Shown here in pieces: positions 14,773 to 21,337 of a stretch of 22,508 nucleotides of DNA. The DNA is from Candidatus Iainarchaeum sp. (lineage in GTDB: Archaea; Iainarchaeota; Iainarchaeia; Iainarchaeales; GCA-2688035). Position 1 is the first letter of the stretch. Each line of letters starts with the position of its first letter. The position numbers and the translations under genes were made by a program. The notes under the pieces are model-generated. The model was not told the origin of the DNA, searched no databases, and saw only the letters and a program-made list of their open reading frames with translations. Where the stretch lies: the NCBI GenBank assembly GCA_017609945.1, contig JAFCCZ010000010.1:1-22508 (forward strand). The letters are read 5' to 3'.

Positions 14773-15753
14773 TTGTTTAAACTAGGTTTACCTAAACTGT
14801 TTAAGAAAAAGCCAAAATCGGCTGCAAAGGAAAAGGGAAAGAAGGCAGTGCCCTTACCATCAAAAAAGCAGGGTATGGCAAAACCTGAATCTGTTTCAGT
14901 GCCTGCTGCCCCACCAAGTATATCATTGAAAGAAAAGGAGTTTTTGCCGGTCAGGGTTTCCAAGTTTGACTCGCTTATTGAAAAAGGAGGCATTGAAAGG
15001 GGAAACACCCTGCTTGTTGCCGGAGGTTGCGGAACCGGGAAGAGCACCTTTGCAATGCAGTCCATTTACCACGGGGTGGAAAAAGGTGAGAAAGGAGTCT
15101 ACCTTTCCTTTGAGGAGCCGGTTGAAAAGCTCAGGAGGCATATGAAGGTAAACTACGGCTGGGACCTTTACAAGTACGAAAAGCAGGGAAACCTTGCCCT
15201 GCTAATGCTTGACCCGTTTAAGATTGCAAGAAGTGTTGAGGCCTCTGTGATGGAGAAGAACGGCGAGCTGATGGTTGACGTTGAGCAGCTGGACATCCCG
15301 TTTGTTCCGGACAGAGTGGTGGTTGACTCGCTTTCGGCCCTGAGCATTGCCTTTATGGGGAACGTTGAGAACTACCGGTATTACATCAGGCATCTTTTTG
15401 AAAAGCTTGACGAGTTCAACTCTGTGAACTTTGTGATAAGTGAGACAGAGATGGACCCAGGTGTTTACAGCAGGAGCGGAATTGAGGAATTTTTGTCAGA
15501 CGGGGTTATAGTGCTCTACAATTTAAGGGAGGGGAAGAAGCGAGAGAGGGCACTTGAGGTGCTGAAATTAAGGTGCAGTGACCACGTGAAAAAGCTCGTG
15601 CCTTACTCCATAACCAAATACGGGATAACGATTAAGACAACAAAGGGCATAATGCTGGAGGCACTTTCCCAGAATCTTGTAAAATCTTCTGGGAGCAAGC
15701 ACCACGGCTCGCGCTCTGAATTGCCAAAGCCCCCTTTGGAGGGGTTTCCGTGA
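14773..15753 (+). CDS. KaiC-like (RecA-superfamily) ATPase
   Basis: This 326-residue protein has a basic, low-complexity N-terminal tail (1-58, rich in Lys, Ala and Pro) and then one KaiC domain (about 60-290). The domain has the entry motif FDSLIEKGGIERGNTLLVAG, Walker A GGCGTGKST (84-92) and the paired acidic residues of SFEEP (112-116) that serve as catalytic carboxylates in KaiC. Walker B is RVVVDSLSAL (Asp185), and ELDEFNSVNFVISE and LKLRCSDH near the end match the family. A 40-residue polar tail follows. Single-domain relatives include archaeal signalling KaiC proteins and the archaellum ATPase ArlH/FlaH. The start is TTG 14773, set by GGTGA. Its TGA overlaps the GTG of the next gene, coupling it to two membrane surface proteins and suggesting that it acts on or is controlled by them. 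Confidence 0.9.
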   Translation: MFKLGLPKLFKKKPKSAAKEKGKKAVPLPSKKQGMAKPESVSVPAAPPSISLKEKEFLPVRVSKFDSLIEKGGIERGNTLLVAGGCGTGKSTFAMQSIYHGVEKGEKGVYLSFEEPVEKLRRHMKVNYGWDLYKYEKQGNLALLMLDPFKIARSVEASVMEKNGELMVDVEQLDIPFVPDRVVVDSLSALSIAFMGNVENYRYYIRHLFEKLDEFNSVNFVISETEMDPGVYSRSGIEEFLSDGVIVLYNLREGKKRERALEVLKLRCSDHVKKLVPYSITKYGITIKTTKGIMLEALSQNLVKSSGSKHHGSRSELPKPPLEGFP

Positions 15754-17531
15754 AAAAGCCAGTTGTTGCCCTCTTATTCCTGCTTTTCTTTTCAACAGCC
15801 TTTGCTGCCATTGAATGCGGCAACCTCAACTGTGAAACAGGGGAAACCAAGGACAGCTGCCCTGCAGACTGCTGTACAGGGGACGTCCCTAACGAGTACG
15901 GCAAAGAGTACTATGTTAAAACCAACGGAAGGTGCGGAACGAGATGGAAGACCAATTTTTGCGGCAACACGATTTGTGAGGGCGGGGAAAGCTTTGCAAC
16001 CTGCCCTTCTGACTGCCCGCCGGAAGCGGTCTCAATTGGGCTGCTTGAATTTGACAAGAACAAAACTTATATGCGCGGTGACGTGTTTTTTGTAAAGGTG
16101 CTGGTCAGTTCAGAAGAAGGGCCTCTTCCAGACGCCTCTGTTTATGCCACCGGTTTCTTCGGCGTTGCGCAGTTTTTTGACGACGGCAAGAACGATGACG
16201 AGAAAAAAAATGACGGCATTTATGCAGTAAGCATCGTTGTTCCGTCAGATGCCTTTGGGGGAAAAAAGTCCGTTACCGTGGTAGCCGAGAAGAACAAGAT
16301 AAAGAAGTCCATTAAAATTGAGCCAACAGTTAAGACAGAGCTTGACGTGACCTTGAACATGAGCCGGGAAAGGTTTTCGTTGGGTGACCAGGTTTTTGGA
16401 GAGGGGAAGATTGAAAAGAACGGCGAGCCGTTTAGAGGGGACTTAAACGTAACACTTGCTTACGGGGAACTGGTTTTGGTGGATTCGGTTGTGCAATCCG
16501 GAGACAACGGGCTTTATTCCTTTTCCTACAGGACCAGCCTTATAGATCCCTCGGGTATTTGGGACCTAAATCTCAACATAGTTGACGAGTCAGGGAACGA
16601 GGGACGCGTTTTCAGAGAGATTGAGGTCTTTGAGGAAATTATTGCGTCCTACTATTCCCTTGATTTTGAGGAGCCGGCTTCAAGAATTTTTAACAGGGGG
16701 GATTTTGCCAAGTTTCTTGTAAGTGTGAAGGGGCCAAAAGGGGTTTTGATTAATGGTGCCGACACAATATTGAGTGTTCCAGGCCAGCTTCCGGTCAAAA
16801 TGAAGGAGATTTCCTACGGGAAATACACCTATTCGTACAAAATTCCATTTGATTTTCCAATAGGGGAACAGGTGGTTTCTGTAGCCGCTTCAACTGAGGA
16901 GGACGGTGACCTCCTTTCAGGTGCATCCACTTTGGTAATTGTTGTGGACGAGACCGAGATTAGGGTTGAGATGTCTAAGCCGGAGAAAAGGCTTGTCTCG
17001 TTGGGCGACTTGGTTGAGTTTGAGTTTCTTGCACGCTATCCTGACACCTCACTTGTGTCCAAAGCGATCTTTGACCTTAAAATTAATGGGGACATAGTTG
17101 AGGTAAACGAGTTTGTGAAGGGAGACTACACTGCCTCTTACCTGGTTGAGGGTGAAAACCTTGAAAAGATAGTGGTTTTGCTCAGTGTTTCCGATCCCCA
17201 CGGCAATAATGGTGTCTTTGAATCTGAGCTGGCGATAAAGACCGAATTTGATTTAGTGCACATAATTTTGCGGGACAACCTGCTGACTTTCCTCACCGGC
17301 TTGATGCTGGTTATTGCTCTTGCGGCGGGCGTGCTTTACTTTAAGAAATTTGCAAAGGGCCGTGGCCTGGATGCAAGGCGGGAAGAGCTTAAGAAAATTA
17401 TGACTGATTTAAAGAAGGAGTATTATGGCAAGGGAAAGCTGAAGACTGTGCAGTACCGCGGGCTTTTGGACAGGTACCAGCAGGAGCTTGATGAGATAGA
17501 CGCAGTTCTTGGTGTGGAGGAGAAAAAATGA
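15750..17531 (+). CDS. multi-Ig-domain surface receptor with CGN/CPxDC modules and helical cytosolic tail
   Basis: This 593-residue protein starts at GTG 15750, overlapping the ATPase stop (GTGA). It has a signal peptide (1-19, to FAAIE). Two Cys modules of the form CGN..CE.GE....CP.DC follow (about 23-41 and 71-90), a pattern common in secreted archaeal and bacterial proteins. Four beta-sandwich domains come next (about 94-195, 196-300, 302-405 and 407-505), each with an RGD.. or LGD.V strand start as in macroglobulin/invasin-like Ig domains. One TM segment covers about 512-533. The cytosolic tail of about 60 residues is a charged helical hairpin (REELKKIMTDLKKEY...YRGLLDRYQQELDEID). The next gene encodes a shorter paralogue. 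With the ATPase encoded upstream it probably forms a membrane complex whose tail meets the ATPase. Function is inferred only. Confidence 0.8.
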   Translation: MKKPVVALLFLLFFSTAFAAIECGNLNCETGETKDSCPADCCTGDVPNEYGKEYYVKTNGRCGTRWKTNFCGNTICEGGESFATCPSDCPPEAVSIGLLEFDKNKTYMRGDVFFVKVLVSSEEGPLPDASVYATGFFGVAQFFDDGKNDDEKKNDGIYAVSIVVPSDAFGGKKSVTVVAEKNKIKKSIKIEPTVKTELDVTLNMSRERFSLGDQVFGEGKIEKNGEPFRGDLNVTLAYGELVLVDSVVQSGDNGLYSFSYRTSLIDPSGIWDLNLNIVDESGNEGRVFREIEVFEEIIASYYSLDFEEPASRIFNRGDFAKFLVSVKGPKGVLINGADTILSVPGQLPVKMKEISYGKYTYSYKIPFDFPIGEQVVSVAASTEEDGDLLSGASTLVIVVDETEIRVEMSKPEKRLVSLGDLVEFEFLARYPDTSLVSKAIFDLKINGDIVEVNEFVKGDYTASYLVEGENLEKIVVLLSVSDPHGNNGVFESELAIKTEFDLVHIILRDNLLTFLTGLMLVIALAAGVLYFKKFAKGRGLDARREELKKIMTDLKKEYYGKGKLKTVQYRGLLDRYQQELDEIDAVLGVEEKK

Positions 17532-18859
17532 AAGTAAGGGGGCTGGCGCTTGTATTTATTTTTTGCCTTACCCTGGCTGCCTTTGCCAGTGCGGAGGATG
17601 CTCCCGAGGGGCCAAAAGCCATTCCAAACTTTCTCACCTTGAAGGTGAAGGGCGAGAGCTTTGACAAGGGAGACAAGATTGTAATACGCGGAAAGGCCAA
17701 TGTTGAGGTTGAGGTGACGGCCTACAATCAGGAAAGAATCGTTTTCTCCAAAAAGGTTCCGTCAAAGGCCAGTGAATTTTATTTGGAGTATGAGACCGGT
17801 TTTACTGATCCCGCGGGCGAGTGGAAGATAGTTGCAAGAGACGGCTTAAATTTTAAGGAAGCGATTGTAACGGTTTTGGAGACAAGGGAGTCGTCTTTTC
17901 TCTCAATGGTGTTCTTGAGTCCTGCCCCCACCACATTCAGAAGAACCGAAACAATTGAGGTTTCGGTAAAAGTAAGTGATGCCGGCTCACCTCTCGGTGA
18001 GGCAAGCGTATACTTTTGGGGCGCGGACGGTGAAAAAATAAACCTGCCGCACACTGAAGAGGGCATTTACTCGATAACTTACAGAATTCCCGAAAGCGGT
18101 GTTGTTGGGCCCTGGAATCTTACAGTGGCTGCTTCTCACCGAAAGATTGGCGAAACAATTGGTGGCGAGGGTAAGATTGTACTGTATGTTGAGGAAAGCC
18201 CGCTGAGCATTATTTTGGTGGAACCGGTTAACAGGGAATTTTACTTTGACAAGCCCGTTGAAATCAAGGCAGAGGTTTTGTATTATGATGGCTCGAGAAT
18301 GTCGGACGGGAATGTGCTGGTTGCCCTTTCGCAGGTAGAGGAGTACGGCAGCTTTCCAATGGAACCAACCGAGGACGGGTTCTTTGCAGTGAGCGTTCCG
18401 CTAATGCTTTTTGAGGACCAGATTCTTAACGTGCACTTTGAGGCATCTGACGCTTACGGCAATTCAAACGACCAAATCTTTGGCTTTGAACCGCGTGATT
18501 ACATAATCTACTTTGTGAAAGAAAACGCTTTGGTTATCGGGGTAATACTAATTGTTGTGGTTGGCTCGGCCTTTTTAATTTACGCAAAAACAAAGGGCCA
18601 CTTAAGCAAGAAAGCCCTGCTTACTGAAAAGAAAAGGCTTTACGCGCTGAAGAAGAAGAACCAGCAGAATTATCTTGTTGAAAGAAGCATTTCCAGGGAG
18701 GATTTTGACAAGCGAGACGCAGAACTTGACGTGCAGATAAGGAATGTGGAGAACAACCTGGTAAAGTTTAATGCGGCCGAGGCAAAGCAGGCCGCCAAGA
18801 CGCAGGCAGGCAAAGTAAAGCCTCTTCCAGAAGCAGGAAAGGCACCAAAATCAAAGTAA
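17528..18859 (+). CDS. Ig-domain surface receptor with SHOCT-like cytosolic tail
   Basis: This 443-residue protein starts at an ATG overlapping the previous TGA (ATGA), so it is the third gene of the operon. It has a signal peptide (1-22, to FASAED). Three beta-sandwich domains (about 30-120, 122-225 and 227-325) are similar in pattern to those of the preceding protein but lack its Cys modules. One TM segment follows (about 333-354, LVIGVILIVVVGSAFLIY). The cytosolic tail of about 90 residues is helical and highly charged. Its core, YLVERSISREDFDKRDAELD, recalls SHOCT hairpins ('G.IS.EEF..K...L'). A Lys/Ala/Pro-rich end follows. Same-order ectodomain, TM and coiled tail in two adjacent genes suggests a heteromeric pair sharing a cytosolic partner, probably the ATPase. 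Confidence 0.8.
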   Translation: MKVRGLALVFIFCLTLAAFASAEDAPEGPKAIPNFLTLKVKGESFDKGDKIVIRGKANVEVEVTAYNQERIVFSKKVPSKASEFYLEYETGFTDPAGEWKIVARDGLNFKEAIVTVLETRESSFLSMVFLSPAPTTFRRTETIEVSVKVSDAGSPLGEASVYFWGADGEKINLPHTEEGIYSITYRIPESGVVGPWNLTVAASHRKIGETIGGEGKIVLYVEESPLSIILVEPVNREFYFDKPVEIKAEVLYYDGSRMSDGNVLVALSQVEEYGSFPMEPTEDGFFAVSVPLMLFEDQILNVHFEASDAYGNSNDQIFGFEPRDYIIYFVKENALVIGVILIVVVGSAFLIYAKTKGHLSKKALLTEKKRLYALKKKNQQNYLVERSISREDFDKRDAELDVQIRNVENNLVKFNAAEAKQAAKTQAGKVKPLPEAGKAPKSK

Positions 18860-19015
18860 ACCTGTTTTAACCGCGGAAACTGTGCTTGAAAGCGGGTAAA
18901 ATACTGCCATTTAGCCGCATAAATCAATAGGAACCCGCAAAAAAAGCCAAAAGTAAGCCGCCTTTACAGTACTTTTTGCCCTCTTTCTTCTTCGGTTGTT
19001 GGCATCATCTCTGAG

Positions 19016-19040
19016 GAGTATTATTATTATAGTAGTACTC
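19016..19040 (+). repeat. 25-base inverted repeat with G-U-compatible mismatches
   Basis: The segment from GAGTA (19016) to TACTC (19040) can fold as an 11-bp stem with a UUA loop in plus-strand RNA. Its only two mismatches are U-G wobbles. It lies in the 235-base gap between the receptor operon and the Trm112-like gene. That gap otherwise shows no gene. Confidence 0.4.
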
Positions 19041-19065
19041 TCTATTGCGCAAGCAGCGGAAGAAA

Positions 19066-19087
19066 AACTTGTTTAAAAGTTTGGTGG
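19066..19087 (+). promoter_or_regulatory. TATA box and GGTGG site of the Trm112-like gene
   Basis: AACTTGTTTAAAAG (19066-19079) is the likely TATA region. It would start transcription at about 19101, the second ATG of the gene. GGTGG (19083-19087) lies 7 bases before the first ATG (19095) and would matter if an upstream box were used. Confidence 0.4.
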
Positions 19088-19094
19088 CGCAAAT

Positions 19095-19277
19095 ATGGCT
19101 ATGGCAAAGGAGATTCCAAAGAAACTTCTTGAAGTGCTTGCCTGCCCACAGTGCAAGGGCGGGCTGAATTACAGGAAGCCAGAGCAAAAGCTTGAATGCA
19201 AAAAATGCGGGCTCGCCTTCCGGGTTAAGGAGGGAATCCCAATAATGCTCTTGGAAGAGGCGGAGAAAATTGCTTAA
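19095..19277 (+). CDS. Trm112-family zinc-binding methyltransferase activator
   Basis: This 60-residue protein matches the Trm112/YcaR family throughout. It has LLEVLACPQCKGGL with Cys17 and Cys20, KLECKKCGLAF with Cys35 and Cys38, and the closing VKEGIPIMLLEEA. In archaea and eukaryotes Trm112 binds and activates several SAM-dependent methyltransferases that act on tRNA, rRNA and release factor. It keeps the zinc-ribbon cysteines. The start is the ATG at 19095 or the ATG two codons on at 19101. The TATA spacing favours 19101 as leaderless, while a GGTGG site favours 19095. Its TAA abuts the convergent pyrG stop with no intervening base. The family assignment is firm; its partner enzymes are not in this window. 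Confidence 0.9.
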   Translation: MAMAKEIPKKLLEVLACPQCKGGLNYRKPEQKLECKKCGLAFRVKEGIPIMLLEEAEKIA

Positions 19278-20987
19278 TTACTCTGCAGCCTTTTTCACAA
19301 ACTCCAGGAACATCGGATCTGGTTTAAGCGGCCTGCTTGTGAATTCTGGGTGGAACTGGCTTGCCATAAAGAACTTGTGTTTTGGCAGCTCAAAAATCTG
19401 CATAATGTCCACCTTTGGAGCCTTTCCCGAAAATACAACCCCTGCCTTTTCAAAGGTTTCAATGAATTCAGGGTTGCACTCAAACCTGTGCCTGAACCTT
19501 CTCCTGATTTTATTCGCGTTCCCGAGAGTTTTTGCGGTAATGGTTCCGGGCTTTACCTCAACGTCCTTTCCGCCCAAGCGCATGTTCCCGCCAAGGCCTT
19601 CAATATCCAGCTGTTCTGGGAGGATGTCTATGACCTGGTGCTTTGCCTTTGGGTCAAACTCAGTTGAGTTTGCTCCCTTGAGGCCGGAAACGTTTCTTGC
19701 AATCTCAATCAATGCGATCTGGAACCCAAGGCACAGTCCAAGGTAAGGGATGTTTTTCTCACGGCAGTATTTTGCAACCGCAATCTTTCCCTCAATCCCG
19801 CGAACCCCAAACCCGCCTGGAACAATCACCCCGTCAACCCCCTTGAGGGCCTTTTCAACGCTCTCGTCCCCCTTCTCAATTTTGGTTGTCTCAATCCACT
19901 TAATTCCAATTTTGTGGTTGGTTGCAAAGCTGCAGTGCTCCAGCGCTTTCAGAATACTAATGTAGGTGTCGCTGCTTCCGGTGTACTTTCCTGCAATTCC
20001 AATGGTTAGTTTCTTGCCCTTTCCGGAAACGCTTGTTTCCTTAACCCACTTTTTTAGGCCAGTGTTTCCGTTTGAGACGAACTTCTTGTTTAACTCAAGG
20101 GTCTGCAAAACCTTTTCATCAAATCCCCGCTCCCTCAGGGCGAGTGGCAGCGAATAAATATTGCTTACGTCGTGCACCCCAACAACATTTTCCATTGGAA
20201 CGTTTGTGTTAAGGCTGATTTTTTCCCGTATCTTGTCGTTCAGTTTTGACTCACTCCTGCAGACAATTACGTCCGGCTGGATTCCCATCGCAATAAGCCT
20301 CTTTATTCCAAGCTGCGCTGCCTTGCTTTTCTGCTCTCCAAGGCTGTTTGGCTGCATGATGTAAGTGATGTTCACAAAGCAAACATTTTCAGGGCCCTCC
20401 TCATAGTGCAGCTCCCTTAAAGCTTCCAGCGCAAACATGTTCTCGTAGTCGCCAACAGTTCCGCCAATCTCAATTGGGATAATGTCTGCCTTGCTTTTCA
20501 CCGCAAGCTCTCTGACAAAGCTCTTTATTTCGCCAGTAACGTGCGGGATGAACTGCACGTCCCTTCCCAAGTATTTGCCGCTTCGCTCCTTCTCAATAAT
20601 TGTCTGGTAGACCCTTCCGCTTGTAACAAAGTTGTCCCTGGAAAGGTTTTTGTCAAGCATTCTCTCATAGGTTCCCAAATCCAAATCAGTTTCGTAACCG
20701 TCATCCAGCACAAAGACCTCTCCGTGCCTGAACGGATTGAGAGTTCCTGAGTCAACGTTCAAGTAGGCCTCAAGCTTCATTGGCTCAACTTTCAGCCCGC
20801 GGTCCTGCAGGCACTTGCACAGGCTGCTTGAGATTGTTCCCTTTCCAATTCCCGACATTACGCTGCCGGTTATTACAATATACTTTGTTTTACCCGGCTT
20901 ATAACCCTTCGGGATAGGGGTGTAAAATTCGCCGCCTGAGGTGCCAATAATTTCCCTCAGGATATCCTTTCCCTTCACTGTCCCCAC
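19278..20987 (-). CDS. pyrG: CTP synthase
   Basis: This enzyme forms CTP from UTP, ATP and glutamine. The 569-residue protein has the amidoligase domain (about 34-300) with P-loop GSVMSGIGKG (41-50), EVFVLDDGYETDLDLG, and VEIGGTVGD-like EIGGTVGD (173-180). The class I glutamine amidotransferase domain (about 325-569) has oxyanion segment PGGFG, nucleophile Cys419 in YLGLCLG, and His546/Glu548 in SQFHPEF. All three triad residues are present. There are about 33 extra N-terminal residues before KTKYIVITG, where most family members begin. The UTP/CTP-site motif KTKPTQ reads KSKAAQ (220-225), keeping both Lys and Gln. The start is GTG 20987, with another GTG at 20978. A TATA box (21019-21030) gives a leader of about 12 bases. 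It is convergent with the Trm112-like gene. Confidence 0.95.
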   Translation of the reverse strand: MGTVKGKDILREIIGTSGGEFYTPIPKGYKPGKTKYIVITGSVMSGIGKGTISSSLCKCLQDRGLKVEPMKLEAYLNVDSGTLNPFRHGEVFVLDDGYETDLDLGTYERMLDKNLSRDNFVTSGRVYQTIIEKERSGKYLGRDVQFIPHVTGEIKSFVRELAVKSKADIIPIEIGGTVGDYENMFALEALRELHYEEGPENVCFVNITYIMQPNSLGEQKSKAAQLGIKRLIAMGIQPDVIVCRSESKLNDKIREKISLNTNVPMENVVGVHDVSNIYSLPLALRERGFDEKVLQTLELNKKFVSNGNTGLKKWVKETSVSGKGKKLTIGIAGKYTGSSDTYISILKALEHCSFATNHKIGIKWIETTKIEKGDESVEKALKGVDGVIVPGGFGVRGIEGKIAVAKYCREKNIPYLGLCLGFQIALIEIARNVSGLKGANSTEFDPKAKHQVIDILPEQLDIEGLGGNMRLGGKDVEVKPGTITAKTLGNANKIRRRFRHRFECNPEFIETFEKAGVVFSGKAPKVDIMQIFELPKHKFFMASQFHPEFTSRPLKPDPMFLEFVKKAAE

Positions 20988-21015
20988 CAGAAGATCAACT
21001 TAAAGATTAAAGTCT

Positions 21016-21030
21016 AACTTGTTTAAAAGG
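21016..21030 (-). promoter_or_regulatory. TATA box of pyrG
   Basis: On the minus strand CCTTTTAAACAAG is centred about 38 bp before the GTG at 20987, predicting transcription start near 21000. The plus-strand 14-mer AACTTGTTTAAAAG here is identical to the TATA region of the Trm112-like gene. Confidence 0.5.
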
Positions 21031-21065
21031 CTTTGCCGGCCCCGCGGGAAATTGAAAATTGGATT

Positions 21066-21140
21066 TGGGATGGGGAGGATTTGAACCCCCGTCACGGCGC
21101 CCCGAACGCCGAATACTAGACCAAGCTATACTACCATCCC
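21066..21140 (-). tRNA. tRNA-Pro (anticodon CGG)
   Basis: This 75-base cloverleaf is read on the minus strand from 21140 to 21066. The acceptor stem is GGGATGG/CCATCCC with seven Watson-Crick pairs. The D arm is GTAT/GTAT with two G-U pairs and a loop containing A14, G18 and G19. The anticodon stem is CGGCG/CGCCG with loop TTCGGGG, giving anticodon CGG at 21104-21102, which reads the proline codon CCG. The variable loop is TGAC, the T stem GGGGG/CCTCC and the T loop TTCAAAT. The discriminator is A and CCA is not encoded. G37 fits tRNA-Pro. The anticodon loop is a normal seven bases, so there is no canonical intron. It lies upstream of pyrG on the same strand. Confidence 0.95.
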
Positions 21141-21144
21141 TGCT

Positions 21145-21174
21145 CTTTTCTTTCTTTTCAAAAAGAAAGAAAAG
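21145..21174. repeat. perfect 14-bp inverted repeat at the 5' flank of tRNA-Pro
   Basis: CTTTTCTTTCTTTT (21145-21158) and AAAAGAAAGAAAAG (21161-21174) are perfect reverse complements separated by CA. A third copy of the core AAAAGAAAGAAAA lies at 21187-21199. The structure sits 5 bases upstream of the tRNA 5' end. The rest of 21175-21337 contains an AT-rich promoter region and no gene. Confidence 0.6.
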
Positions 21175-21302
21175 TGTAAGTTACCCAAAAGAAAGAAAAC
21201 CTCTTTTAGGGATAATAAAATTAGAGGTGCAACTATTTTAAATCCTTCAACCTGCCAGAGTAGCAGGTCTTGTTCTTCGCAAACGAATTTGGCCAAATAA
21301 GG

Positions 21303-21313
21303 GTTTTAAATAG
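21303..21313 (+). promoter_or_regulatory. TATA box of the glycosidase gene
   Basis: GTTTTAAATAG is centred about 30 bp before the ATG at 21338. This fits a near-leaderless transcript and supports the chosen start. Confidence 0.55.
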
Positions 21314-21337
21314 TAGTTAATTCCTTTATTTTCCAGT

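Noticed and set aside
18995..19015. C/D-box sRNA
   Set aside because: A near-C-box GATGATG is present on the minus strand but there is no properly placed D box.
21095..21111. Intron in tRNA-Pro
   Set aside because: The anticodon arm is a normal 5-bp stem with a seven-base loop.
21059..21241. 60-residue plus-strand open frame
   Set aside because: It runs straight through tRNA-Pro and the A/G-rich repeat, so it is spurious.
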